A stretch of 64,000 bases of DNA, taken from Mucilaginibacter terrenus. GTDB lineage: Bacteria; Bacteroidota; Bacteroidia; Sphingobacteriales; Sphingobacteriaceae. A model generated the notes under the pieces. The model had not been told where the DNA came from, made no database searches, and was given only the letters and a program-made list of their open reading frames with translations. Of this stretch, positions 19,557 to 27,853 are shown piece by piece. Positions within the stretch are counted from its first letter, which is position 1. Each line of letters opens with the position of its first letter. A program made the translations under genes and the position numbers. The stretch spans positions 62,001-126,000 of the forward strand of contig NZ_QWDE01000006.1 of the NCBI RefSeq assembly GCF_003432065.1. Direction: 5' to 3'.

Positions 19557-19916
19557 TTAGAATGGCAAATCATCATCATCTGGTGCTGAGCTAATATCAG
19601 CAGGAGCAGCATACTGCGGAGCTGCAGATGCACCACCACTTAACACATTTATTTTCCAAAGTTGCATTGAGTTAAAATAGCTTTTTTTGCCTGTTTTATC
19701 TGTCCATGGGCGTCCGCGCAGGTTAAAGAAAACCTCCACATCGTCACCAACCTTAATATTGTCAAGCAGTGCGCAACGATCCTGTATTGCCTCGAACTTT
19801 AAATACTCAGGATATTGTGGGTTCTCGATATATTCAACTATTAATTCTCGTTTCTTAAGTGATTCTGTCACCTGGGCAGTTGGGCCCACTTCGTGTACTT
19901 TACCTTTGATCTCCAT
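19557..19916 (-). CDS. DUF3127 family protein, OB-fold-like
   Basis: A 119-residue protein of a family common in Bacteroidota and found mainly as a single conserved domain (about 1-90) with an acidic tail ending DDDDLPF. The acidic aromatic-tipped tail and beta-rich body resemble single-stranded-DNA-binding proteins, whose tails recruit partner enzymes; a role in nucleic-acid binding is inference. Recognisable segments are TESLKKRELIVEYIENPQYPEYLKFE and RPWTDKTGKKSYFNSM, given here in parts. It is divergent from an RNA methyltransferase gene. Confidence 0.85.
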   Translation of the reverse strand: MEIKGKVHEVGPTAQVTESLKKRELIVEYIENPQYPEYLKFEAIQDRCALLDNIKVGDDVEVFFNLRGRPWTDKTGKKSYFNSMQLWKINVLSGGASAAPQYAAPADISSAPDDDDLPF

Positions 19917-19999
19917 TGCTTCCGAAATATTTAAAATGTAAAGTTAAGAGTATGAAATTAAAACGGCGGCTTTTTATTCATAAATTCGCCAATTATTAT

Positions 20000-21172
20000 A
20001 TGCAAGTTTTCCACAACGAAAGTAAGATCATCATCACCTGCAATAAGCGTTTGTCGCCATATTTAAAGCAGGAAGTAGAAGCCCTTGGGTTTGAACCAAC
20101 CCGTGTTTTCCAAACCGGCGTAGAGCTGCAGGGAACTGTTACAGACACCATCCCGCTAAACCTTAACCTGCGCTGTGCTAGTCAAATACTTTACCTTTTA
20201 AAGAGTTTTGAAGCAGAGAACCCGGATGAGCTTTATAACGAACTGGTGAAAATAGAATGGGAGGATCTGATTGATTTTTCCGGGTATTTTTCTGTTACTT
20301 CCAATGTTAACAACAAGCATATCCTAACGCCGCTATTTGCCAATGTAAAGGTAAAAGATGCCATTGTAGACAGGATAAAGCAAAAGAAAGGTATCCGTCC
20401 AAATTCTGGTGCAGATGCAAATAAAACTGTTGTACATCTCTACTGGCAGGACAATAAGGCCGATGTTTTTATTGATACATCAGGCGAGACCCTGGCCAAA
20501 CACAGCTATCGTAAAATACCCGGCAAAGCGCCGATGCTGGAAGCACTTGCTACTTCCACTATCATGTCGACCAGTTGGGATCGTCAAAGCACTTTTGTAA
20601 ACCCAATGTGCGGCTCGGGTACGCTTGCTATAGAAGCAGCACTGCTTGCAACCGATAAACACCCAGGCCTGTTTCGGATGAATTACGGCTTTATGCACAT
20701 ATTGGGGTATGATGAGCAGGTGTTTTTTACAGAACGCCGCACTCTTAAAGACAAAGCCAAAAAGGCCATCAACTTTAAAATAATAGCTACAGACATCTCA
20801 GATGATGCCGTAGATATTGCCCGAAAGAACGCCAATACAGCAGGTGTAGAACATTTGATAGACTTTGCTGTTTGTGATTTTGCAGATACAGAAGTACCCG
20901 AAGGCCCGGGCATTATAATGTTTAACCCCGAGTATGGAGAGCGTTTAGGAACCCATACTAAGCTGGAAATAACTTATAAACGCATAGGCGATTTCCTGAA
21001 ACAAAAGTGTTTAGGAAAAAGTGGTTATGTATTCACCGGCAATCCTGACCTGGCCAAAAAGATTGGCTTAAAGGCTGCCCGGAAAATAGAATTTTATAAC
21101 GGTAAGCTGGACTGCCGCCTTTTTGAGTACGAACTGTACGAAGGCACTAAACGCGAACCAAAAGCAGAATAA
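20000..21172 (+). CDS. THUMP-domain class I RNA methyltransferase (RlmL/Trm14-like)
   Basis: About 390 residues. Residues 1-160 contain a ferredoxin-like/THUMP region (KIIITCNKRLSPYLKQEV at the start), and the rest is a Rossmann methyltransferase with FVNPMCGSGTLAIEAAL as SAM motif and IIMFNPEYGERLG as the catalytic NPPY-type motif, here NPEYG. The family makes m2G in 23S rRNA or tRNA. Start choice: the open frame continues upstream to 19916, but homologues as I know them begin at MQVFHNESK, which is the ATG at 20000; ATG at 19952 is an alternative. The next gene starts directly after the stop codon. Confidence 0.9.
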   Translation: MQVFHNESKIIITCNKRLSPYLKQEVEALGFEPTRVFQTGVELQGTVTDTIPLNLNLRCASQILYLLKSFEAENPDELYNELVKIEWEDLIDFSGYFSVTSNVNNKHILTPLFANVKVKDAIVDRIKQKKGIRPNSGADANKTVVHLYWQDNKADVFIDTSGETLAKHSYRKIPGKAPMLEALATSTIMSTSWDRQSTFVNPMCGSGTLAIEAALLATDKHPGLFRMNYGFMHILGYDEQVFFTERRTLKDKAKKAINFKIIATDISDDAVDIARKNANTAGVEHLIDFAVCDFADTEVPEGPGIIMFNPEYGERLGTHTKLEITYKRIGDFLKQKCLGKSGYVFTGNPDLAKKIGLKAARKIEFYNGKLDCRLFEYELYEGTKREPKAE

Positions 21173-21667
21173 ATGAAAAAGCTCCTGATAATTGCCCTGT
21201 TTATACTTTCATCAGCCCTTGCGAAAGCGCAGGAAGGTGATCTTGCGTTTCCTTTTCAGGGTGGAAGCCCTATCATGATTAGGTTCTTTACCGATAGCCT
21301 GCAGGTAGGCCAGGATATAAAAGATAAAAAGGCAAGCGGCATGGCTGTTATCAAATTCACTGCCGATATCAGCGGACAGATACAGAAGATTGTGATCTAC
21401 TATGCAGATGATTACATGCTTACTCTTCCTGTAATAGAAGCACTTAGAAAGTCTAACAAAAAATGGATCATCCCTAATAAAGAGAAGTTTCACGATTTTA
21501 TTATACCGTTTTCAATAAGCTATAATGCACCCGCTACAGGTGTGGCCGAAGTTCAGAAAGCTGCTTACGCCTATTTTAAACAACGTAAACCTATCCTCAC
21601 TAAAGACCAGCTGCCACTAAACGCCGCTACCCTGCTGCCTGTAGTAGTGGTTAAGTACGACCTTTAA
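21173..21667 (+). CDS. Small exported protein with TonB-C-like domain
   Basis: A 164-residue protein. The first 19 residues form a signal peptide (LSSALAKAQ). Residues about 55-125 weakly resemble the TonB C-terminal domain: AVIKFTADISGQIQKIVI is followed by a helix PVIEALRKSNKKWI and a final strand IIPFSISY. No transmembrane anchor follows the signal, so it would be free in the periplasm rather than a true energy transducer. It starts immediately after the stop of the methyltransferase gene, suggesting co-transcription. Function unknown. Confidence 0.65.
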   Translation: MKKLLIIALFILSSALAKAQEGDLAFPFQGGSPIMIRFFTDSLQVGQDIKDKKASGMAVIKFTADISGQIQKIVIYYADDYMLTLPVIEALRKSNKKWIIPNKEKFHDFIIPFSISYNAPATGVAEVQKAAYAYFKQRKPILTKDQLPLNAATLLPVVVVKYDL

Positions 21668-21677
21668 CAAGCAACGT

Positions 21678-21762
21678 TAACGGGGCCAAAATGTGAAAAG
21701 TGTTCAGCTTTTTTGTGCCCGGCGGTAAAAAAGCGTTTTTGAACACTTTTTCAGTCCCGTTA
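21678..21762. other. Three-stem nested hairpin
   Basis: Three concentric inverted repeats: TAACGGG (21678-21684) with CCCGTTA (21756-21762), AAAAGTGTTCA (21696-21706) with TGAACACTTTT (21740-21750), and GCTTTTTT (21707-21714) with AAAAAAGC (21727-21734). It starts 11 bases after the stop of the preceding gene. It may be a terminator, a structured RNA or part of a repeated element; see the copy at 57872. Confidence 0.65.
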
Positions 21763-21888
21763 AAAAAGGCGTCAAATAGCATCATTATGCCTGTTTTTGG
21801 CTTAAAATTCGTGCAGGCACCTTTAAAAATCACACGATTTCACAGTGCTAAATTGAAATTTATTTGCATTGTATAGGGTAAATTACAG
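21696..21888 (+). repeat. Composite intergenic element, copy A
   Basis: Holds, in order, the hairpin with AAAAGTGTTCAGCTTTTTTG, a second hairpin TGCCTG/CAGGCA (21788-21819), the box ACCTTTAAAAATCACAC (21819-21835) and the AT-rich box TGCTAAAT-n5-TTTATTTG starting at 21846, ending with TTACAG (21883-21888). The same boxes in the same order occur at 57872-58009. Remaining sequence of the 389-base gap to 22057 shows nothing I can name. Confidence 0.6.
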
Positions 21889-22056
21889 GTAGCAAATCTC
21901 CCTTTTACAACACGTGCCAAATACTGCCCGGGCGCCAGTCAGCGCCAAATGATTTCATCGTTCGGAAAAAAAATTAATTTAAACCTAACAAAAAGAAATC
22001 CGTACTCATCCGCTTCTCGTTAGTATACGATTATTGACCTCCGACAATTAAAAAAG

Positions 22057-22296
22057 ATGAAGAATCTGCTAAGTTTCAAAGTTAAAGCCGTTGCTGCTAA
22101 CATTCGTAATAAACGCGAAGAATTAAACTATACCCAGGAATATCTTGCAGCCAAACTTAAAATTTCACAGAACGCATATAGCAAAATAGAACTTGGCTAC
22201 ACCAAGATCACATTGGAACGTCTTTTCCAGATAGCTGAAGTTTTGGAAACCGAGCTGATGGACCTCATTAAAGCAGATAAAGCCGAAGCTGCCTGA
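22057..22296 (+). CDS. Small XRE-family helix-turn-helix regulator
   Basis: A 79-residue protein that is almost entirely one Cro/C1-type DNA-binding domain: NIRNKREELNYTQEYLAAKL, then the recognition helix region ISQNAYSKIELGYTKI and the closing helix LFQIAEVLE. No sensor domain is present. Such short regulators are often autoregulatory or act with a partner, but no partner is obvious here. It is preceded by a 389-base gap rich in inverted repeats, which may contain its operators; this is inference. Confidence 0.88.
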   Translation: MKNLLSFKVKAVAANIRNKREELNYTQEYLAAKLKISQNAYSKIELGYTKITLERLFQIAEVLETELMDLIKADKAEAA

Positions 22297-22332
22297 CCCG
22301 CAATAATTTTCAGGGTTATCAATATCCCTTAA

Positions 22333-22340
22333 TATATTTG
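22333..22340 (+). promoter_or_regulatory. Bacteroidota -7 element for the HD hydrolase gene
   Basis: TATATTTG matches TAnnTTTG, 13 bases before the ATG at 22354. Confidence 0.5.
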
Positions 22341-22353
22341 CCGCAAACAAAAT

Positions 22354-23001
22354 TTGATGAGCGACGCAGATATAGTAGGGCAAACTATAGCTTTTGTAAA
22401 ACAAACCCTTAGCGACGCCGAAGGCGGGCATGACTGGTGGCACATACAACGGGTACACACCAACGCCAGGCGCATTGCAGCAGGCGAAAGCTGCCATCTG
22501 CTCACCGTAGAACTTGCTGCACTGCTGCATGATATTGCTGACAGCAAATTTCACGGAGGCGATGAGGAAATTGGCCCGCGCACCGCAGGTGATTACTTAA
22601 AAAGCATTAACGTAAACGCGGCTATTATAGAGCATGTTCAGCAGATCATCCGGTACATGTCTTTTAAAGCGAGCTTTGATAAGCCGTCCTTTCACTCAAC
22701 AGAGCTTGCCATTGTACAGGATGCCGACCGGCTGGATGCAATAGGTGCCATTGGTATTGCCCGCGCATTTACCTACGGAGGTTTCAAGGGGCGCGAATTG
22801 TACAACCCCGAAATTGAACCCAACCTAAACATGAGCAAAGAGGAATACAAAAACTCCGCTGCGCCAACAATTAACCACTTTTATGAAAAGCTGCTGTTGC
22901 TCAAAGACAAAATGAATACCTCCACCGGCAAGCAGTTGGCTCAGCAACGGCACAACTTTATGCTCAGTTACCTGCAGCAGTTTTATAGCGAAGTACAATA
23001 A
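22354..23001 (+). CDS. HD-domain metal-dependent phosphohydrolase
   Basis: A 215-residue cytoplasmic hydrolase. The HD signature is present: His in GGHDWWHIQRVH, the HD pair in LLHDIADSKF, and a downstream Asp in VQDADRLDAIGAIGIARAF. The family hydrolyses phosphate mono- or diesters such as nucleotides with a divalent metal. It matches the YedJ-like subgroup by the HDWWHI and DADRLDAIGA segments; the natural substrate is not settled. The porin gene starts 23 bases downstream and may be co-transcribed. Confidence 0.9.
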   Translation: MMSDADIVGQTIAFVKQTLSDAEGGHDWWHIQRVHTNARRIAAGESCHLLTVELAALLHDIADSKFHGGDEEIGPRTAGDYLKSINVNAAIIEHVQQIIRYMSFKASFDKPSFHSTELAIVQDADRLDAIGAIGIARAFTYGGFKGRELYNPEIEPNLNMSKEEYKNSAAPTINHFYEKLLLLKDKMNTSTGKQLAQQRHNFMLSYLQQFYSEVQ

Positions 23002-23024
23002 CTCAATATTATAAAACGCCTGTT

Positions 23025-24332
23025 ATGAACAAAACCTTACTCTTATTAGCCGCGCTGCTCGCCGGACAATATGCCCGGGCGCAGGATACTTTAAAACAGC
23101 AGCGTTTTAACCTGCACTTCCAGCAAACCGTTATTACACAAGCTAAGCCATCTTTTAGCGCCAACTATTCCGGAGCAAACAGCCTGCTTACCAACAGCGA
23201 AACGCAAACGTCGCTTACCACAACTTTATTTGGCGGTGCACGGCTGTGGAAAGGAGCAACGGCATATTTTAATCCGGAGATGTCTGGCGGTTCCGGATTA
23301 AGTAAAACACTTGGCGTTGCCGGTTTTCCAAATGGTGAAACCTTCAGGGTAGGCGGTGCCGAACCCAAGATATACATAGCCCGCCTTTACTTTACCCAAA
23401 CCTTCGGGTGGGGCAATGATAAAGACACCCTGGCAGACGATGTGAACCAGCTCGGCGGCCTGCGCAGCAAGCGTTACCTAAATTTTACGGTCGGCAAATT
23501 TGGCATGGCAGATTTTTTCGACGGTAACGAATTCAGCCATGATGCCCGCTCTCAGTTCATGAACTGGGCATTGATGGATAATGCGGCATGGGACTACCCG
23601 GCCAATACCCGTGGTTACGTAATGGGCGCAATGGCCGAGCTGGGGCAGCCTACATGGGCGTTGCGATTTGCCTTCACCATGACAACCACCTCTGCAAACG
23701 GTGCAATATGGGACCAGCGCGTAAGTCGCGCCAATACGCAAACCCTGGAATACGAGAAACGGTATAAACTGAACGGCCGCAACGGCACAGTACGCATCCT
23801 TGGTTTCCGTAACAATGGCAAAATGGGTGTTTACAGAGACGCTTTAGCGCTAAACCCCGTTAACCCCATTGTAGATACTACCCTTACTTACGGCAAGCAC
23901 AAGTACGGCTTTGGCATCAGTGCCGACCAATACCTCAGCAGAGACTTTGGTGTATTTGCCAAGGCAAGCTGGAATGATGGCAAGACCGAGACCTGGGCCT
24001 TTACGGAAATAGACCGGTCTGTAAGTTTAGGGGCTGTATTAAGGGGCGGCAGTTGGAACCGTGGAGATGATGAACTGGGCCTGGCATTTGTTGGCAACGG
24101 CCTATCTGCACCGCACCGCGATTACCTGAAAGCGGGCGGTTACGGCTTTATCATAGGCGACGGGCGGCTCAACTACAGCACCGAATTGATTGCCGAGGTT
24201 TATTATAAAATTAATGCTTATCAAAAAAAGCTATGGCTATCGCCCGATTACCAGTTTATTGCCAACCCCGCTTATAACAAAGACCGCGGCCCGGTAAACG
24301 TTTTCTCTCTGCGCGCGCATGTAGAGTTTTAG
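23025..24332 (+). CDS. OprB-type carbohydrate-selective porin
   Basis: A 435-residue outer-membrane beta barrel. The signal peptide (about 1-19) ends YARAQ. The body alternates polar and aromatic residues in strand-like runs, ends with an aromatic residue (AHVEF) as outer-membrane porins do, and contains OprB-family segments LNFTVGKFGMADFFDGNEFS and KLWLSPDYQFIANPAYNKDRGPVNVF, quoted here in parts. It would let sugars diffuse across the outer membrane. Neighbours do not point to one sugar. Confidence 0.87.
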   Translation: MNKTLLLLAALLAGQYARAQDTLKQQRFNLHFQQTVITQAKPSFSANYSGANSLLTNSETQTSLTTTLFGGARLWKGATAYFNPEMSGGSGLSKTLGVAGFPNGETFRVGGAEPKIYIARLYFTQTFGWGNDKDTLADDVNQLGGLRSKRYLNFTVGKFGMADFFDGNEFSHDARSQFMNWALMDNAAWDYPANTRGYVMGAMAELGQPTWALRFAFTMTTTSANGAIWDQRVSRANTQTLEYEKRYKLNGRNGTVRILGFRNNGKMGVYRDALALNPVNPIVDTTLTYGKHKYGFGISADQYLSRDFGVFAKASWNDGKTETWAFTEIDRSVSLGAVLRGGSWNRGDDELGLAFVGNGLSAPHRDYLKAGGYGFIIGDGRLNYSTELIAEVYYKINAYQKKLWLSPDYQFIANPAYNKDRGPVNVFSLRAHVEF

Positions 24333-24389
24333 CTGATCAGTTAAACCAAAACACTAAAGTAAAGTCACACCAAATACACGCCCGGTATA

Positions 24390-24923
24390 ATGAAGAAACT
24401 CAGTTTAGCAATATTAATCTTAACAGTAACACTCAGCAGCTTTGCGCAGGTTGCCAACAACCTTACAAAAGCTTCGGTAACGTTTAAGATAAAGAACATG
24501 GGCATAAATACCGGCGGTAAGATAGGGACCGTACAGGCCGACGTTCAGTTTGTACCCTCAGACCTTGCCAAAAGCAAGATAGACGCCACGGCAGAGAGTG
24601 CATCTATTAACACCGATAACGAGATGCGCGACAATCACCTAAAGGGAGAGGATTACTTTGATGTTGCTAAGTACCCTAAGATAACAATGCGCTCTATTTC
24701 TTTTAAACACAATAGCGGCAACAACTACACTGGTCAGTTTAACTTAACCATTAAAGACAAAACCAAACAGGTAACTGTACCATTCACCTACACCGAAGCT
24801 GGAGGCACAGCAGTTGTAAAGGGCTCCTTCAAAATCAACCGTAAAAATTTTGGCGTGGGTGGCAGCAGTTTGGTACTGGCAGACGAAGCTACCATTACTA
24901 TAGAAGCCGAAGTAAGCAAGTAG
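24390..24923 (+). CDS. YceI-family periplasmic lipid-binding-like protein
   Basis: A 177-residue exported protein with a signal peptide (about 1-19, LSSFAQ) and a single YceI lipocalin-like domain: TKASVTFKIKNMGI at the start, the characteristic NTDNEMRDNHLKGEDYFDVAKYPKITM segment in the middle (given as the motif region 72-98), and KINRKNFGVGG near the end. The family binds isoprenoid-like molecules in the periplasm. Single-gene unit between a porin and a histidine kinase. Confidence 0.93.
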   Translation: MKKLSLAILILTVTLSSFAQVANNLTKASVTFKIKNMGINTGGKIGTVQADVQFVPSDLAKSKIDATAESASINTDNEMRDNHLKGEDYFDVAKYPKITMRSISFKHNSGNNYTGQFNLTIKDKTKQVTVPFTYTEAGGTAVVKGSFKINRKNFGVGGSSLVLADEATITIEAEVSK

Positions 24924-24994
24924 TACTTTAATTAGTAACAATAACTTAATACCAGAGGCTGGAGCAGGTTGTTATTTCATTCATTTCCAAAGTG

Positions 24995-25002
24995 TACCTT
25001 TG
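24995..25002 (+). promoter_or_regulatory. Bacteroidota -7 element at the kinase start
   Basis: TACCTTTG matches TAnnTTTG and ends three bases before the ATG at 25006. A TTG at 24969-24971 is a possible -33 element. The position implies a leaderless mRNA or a later start codon. Confidence 0.5.
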
Positions 25003-25005
25003 TGT

Positions 25006-26070
25006 ATGAATTTGCGTGTGCTCGTTCTCATCAATTCCGCGGCTGTAGCTATCAGCTTGTCGGCAGTAAACTATTATTTTCAGCACAAGTGGTACGATAT
25101 GATCATCACCTTCCTGGTGACTTTGATCAGCAGTTATATCGTATTTTACTATCTTATCGAAAAGTATATCTATTCGCGTATCAAGCTTATTTATAAGCTT
25201 ATCCACAACTTAAAACTGGGCCGCGATTTGAGAGATGCCCTTGGCGAACATGTAACCGCCAACCCTATTAAAGATGTGGAGAATGAGGTAAAAGAGTGGG
25301 CACGGATTAAGAAAACGGAGATTGACGATCTGCGTAAACAGGAAAAATTTCGACGGGACTTCCTCTCTAACATCTCTCATGAGTTTAAGACTCCGCTGTT
25401 TGCTATACAGGGTTATATAGAAGCCCTGCAGGACGATGGTTTTGACGACCGCGAAATGGCAGAACAGTTTTTGAAAAAGGCTTCAAAAAATGTAGACCGC
25501 CTAAGCTATCTGATTAAAGACCTTGATGAGATATCTAAACTGGAATCAGGCGAGATCCCGATTAATTACAGCAAGTTTAAAATTAATGATCTTATAAAAG
25601 AAGTGTTTGAATCGCTGGAGTTTAAGGCCAGGGATCACAACATCAAGCTAATATTTAAACAGAAGTATGACGACGGTATTTACGTAAATGCCGATCGCGA
25701 GAAGATACGACAGGTACTGGTTAACCTTATAGATAACTCCTTTAAATACGGCAAGGAAGGCGGAAGTACATCTGTAAGCCTGTTTACCCTGCATGACCAG
25801 GTGTTGGTAGAAGTAACTGATGACGGGCTTGGCATTGAAGAAAAGAACCTGCCGCGGCTATTTGAGCGGTTCTTCCGTACCGATACGAGCCGCTCCCGGC
25901 AGATTGGCGGATCGGGCCTGGGCCTGGCTATTGTTAAGCACATTGTAGAAGCGCATCAGCAAAACATTAACGTAAGAAGCACAGAGGGTGTAGGATCTAC
26001 CTTCGGCTTTACACTGCAAAAAGTTAAGCAGGCCTTGCCATTCCCCAATATACCCGTGTTAAAAAGTTAA
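25006..26070 (+). CDS. Sensor histidine kinase with minimal membrane anchor
   Basis: A 354-residue kinase. Two adjacent hydrophobic segments (about 2-19 and 28-50) form a hairpin with almost no extracytoplasmic loop, so the signal is probably sensed in or near the membrane. A short helical linker is followed by HisKA with His125 in NISHEFKTPLFAIQGY, and HATPase with NLIDNSFKYG, DDGLGIE, LFERFFRTD and GGSGLGLAIVKH. This layout resembles PhoR-like kinases, and the next genes are a DUF47/Pit phosphate transport pair, so phosphate sensing is possible but unproven; no response regulator is adjacent. The start is the ATG at 25006; a TTG two codons earlier is unlikely. Confidence 0.92.
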   Translation: MNLRVLVLINSAAVAISLSAVNYYFQHKWYDMIITFLVTLISSYIVFYYLIEKYIYSRIKLIYKLIHNLKLGRDLRDALGEHVTANPIKDVENEVKEWARIKKTEIDDLRKQEKFRRDFLSNISHEFKTPLFAIQGYIEALQDDGFDDREMAEQFLKKASKNVDRLSYLIKDLDEISKLESGEIPINYSKFKINDLIKEVFESLEFKARDHNIKLIFKQKYDDGIYVNADREKIRQVLVNLIDNSFKYGKEGGSTSVSLFTLHDQVLVEVTDDGLGIEEKNLPRLFERFFRTDTSRSRQIGGSGLGLAIVKHIVEAHQQNINVRSTEGVGSTFGFTLQKVKQALPFPNIPVLKS

Positions 26071-26116
26071 CATTAATTTAACATTGCATCCGTACCTTTA
26101 CTGAAATTTAATAACA

Positions 26117-26767
26117 ATGTCTCTTAACAGTATCTTTCAATACTTTGTCCCTAAGGATAAAAAAACTTTCTTCCCGCTTTTTGAGCAGGCAGCAAGCAAC
26201 GTTGTAACTATGGCTACTATACTGGTAGAAGCTGTAAACTCTACTAACCCGGTTACACAAGAAGAACTGTTTCGCCAGATAGATAAGCTGGAAAACAAAG
26301 GTGACGAACTTACCCACCAGATATACCTGGAACTGGGCAAGAACTTCATTACCCCGTTTGACCGTGAAGATATACACTCGCTGGCCACCGCGATAGATGA
26401 CGTAGCTGATTATATACATGGTGCATCAAACCGGATGAGCCTGTATAAAATAGAAGATTATAACGAGCACATTCGCAAACTGTCTGACCTTATTCTGCAG
26501 GCCAGCGGTGACCTTGAAAAAGCTGTACGCGAACTGAAAGACTTGAAGAACGTGCGTGCGATTGCCGATTCTTGTATCCGCATTAACAGCGTAGAAAACC
26601 AGGCCGACTACGTGTTTGACCGTGCTGTTGCAGATCTTTTCCTGTACGAGACCGACGCTATTAAACTAATTAAATACAAAGAGATACTGGCTGCGCTGGA
26701 AACGGCTACAGATATGTGCGAGGATGCTGCCAACGTGATGGAATCTATTTTAGTTAAAAACGCCTAA
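26117..26767 (+). CDS. DUF47 (PhoU-like) phosphate transport accessory protein
   Basis: A 216-residue all-helical protein of the DUF47 family, distantly related to PhoU. It shows the metal-binding helices of the family: FEQAASNVVTMATILVEAV, then KLENKGDELTHQIYLEL and FDREDIHSLATAIDDVADYI, with their E/D-x-x-x-D pairs, quoted in parts. Family members are encoded next to Pit phosphate transporters and are needed for or modulate their activity at the cytoplasmic face. Here the Pit gene follows after 20 bases, fitting an operon. A TACCTTTA element lies upstream near 26094. Confidence 0.93.
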   Translation: MSLNSIFQYFVPKDKKTFFPLFEQAASNVVTMATILVEAVNSTNPVTQEELFRQIDKLENKGDELTHQIYLELGKNFITPFDREDIHSLATAIDDVADYIHGASNRMSLYKIEDYNEHIRKLSDLILQASGDLEKAVRELKDLKNVRAIADSCIRINSVENQADYVFDRAVADLFLYETDAIKLIKYKEILAALETATDMCEDAANVMESILVKNA

Positions 26768-26787
26768 GCATACCTTAAACTTTTTAC

Positions 26788-27819
26788 ATGGTAACCACCC
26801 TGCTTGTTGTTGTAGTTTGCCTGGCCATTATATTTGATTTTATAAACGGCTTTCACGACGCTGCCAACTCCATTGCTACAATTGTTTCTACCAAGGTTTT
26901 AACGCCTTTCCAGGCAGTACTTTGGGCTGCATTCTTCAACTTCCTTGCTTATTTTGCCGTACGGTACTGGGGTTTCCACGGGGGTAATTTTTCCGTTGCA
27001 AATACAGTAGCCAAAACCGTACTGGAACAGTTTATAACCATGCAAGTGGTACTGGCCGGCCTTGTTGCCGCCATCACCTGGAACCTTATCACCTGGTGGT
27101 TTGGTATCCCCTCAAGCTCATCGCACACGCTTATAGGTGGCTTTGCCGGTGCAGGCATGACCAACGCTATGTTTATGGGCGCCAACGCCTTCGCCGCAGT
27201 GAATGCCAAGGTGGTGCTTACTACTATTGCCTACATCTTTTTAGCCCCGTTTATAGGTTTGTTTATTGCATATATGGTGACCATCCTCATCCTGCATATT
27301 TGCAAGAACGCCAAGCCTGTTAAGGCCGAAAAATGGTTTAAAAGTGGTCAGCTGATATCATCGGCAGCATTAAGCTTTGCGCATGGTGGTAACGATGCGC
27401 AGAAGGTTATGGGTATTATTTACGTTGCCCTTGTATCATCCCAGGTAATTAAAACCGGTACACCAATGCCAAACTGGATACCTGTAGCTTGCTACAGCGC
27501 AATTGCACTGGGTACCATGTCTGGCGGCTGGAAGATTGTAAAAACCATGGGCACCAAAATAACTAAGGTTACGCCGCTTGAAGGTGTAGCTGCAGAATCT
27601 GCAGGTGCTATCACCCTGTTCATTACCGAAAACTTTGGTATACCGGTATCTACAACACATACCATTACAGGCTCTATTATTGGTGTGGGCCTTACAAAAA
27701 GGGTATCTGCTGTACGCTGGGGCGTTACTATAAACCTCGTATGGGCGTGGATAATTACCATCCCGATTTCCGCGCTGCTTGCAGGATTAGTGTTTGTACT
27801 GGTACGGGCTTTATCTTAA
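26788..27819 (+). CDS. pit: Pit-family inorganic phosphate transporter
   Basis: A 343-residue polytopic membrane protein with about ten hydrophobic segments. The two inverted family signatures are present: GFHDAANSIATIVSTKVL near the N-terminus and FAHGGNDAQKVMGII in the second half, along with the SSSSHTLIGG and STTHTITGSI motifs. It imports phosphate, probably as a metal-phosphate complex, driven by an ion gradient. It forms a unit with the DUF47 gene directly upstream. Confidence 0.96.
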   Translation: MVTTLLVVVVCLAIIFDFINGFHDAANSIATIVSTKVLTPFQAVLWAAFFNFLAYFAVRYWGFHGGNFSVANTVAKTVLEQFITMQVVLAGLVAAITWNLITWWFGIPSSSSHTLIGGFAGAGMTNAMFMGANAFAAVNAKVVLTTIAYIFLAPFIGLFIAYMVTILILHICKNAKPVKAEKWFKSGQLISSAALSFAHGGNDAQKVMGIIYVALVSSQVIKTGTPMPNWIPVACYSAIALGTMSGGWKIVKTMGTKITKVTPLEGVAAESAGAITLFITENFGIPVSTTHTITGSIIGVGLTKRVSAVRWGVTINLVWAWIITIPISALLAGLVFVLVRALS

Positions 27820-27832
27820 ACTTAATTGGCAG

Positions 27833-27840
27833 TACTTTTG
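27833..27840 (+). promoter_or_regulatory. Bacteroidota -7 element for the DUF4197 gene
   Basis: TACTTTTG matches TAnnTTTG, 13 bases before the ATG at 27854. It supports that ATG over an upstream in-frame ATG at 27794, which lies inside the Pit gene. Confidence 0.5.
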
Positions 27841-27853
27841 CTTTACTGCCGGC

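Noticed and set aside
19916-19999. Upstream extension of the RNA methyltransferase to 19916
   Set aside because: The first 28 residues do not resemble the family and the ATG would coincide with the divergent DUF3127 start; the ATG at 20000 fits.
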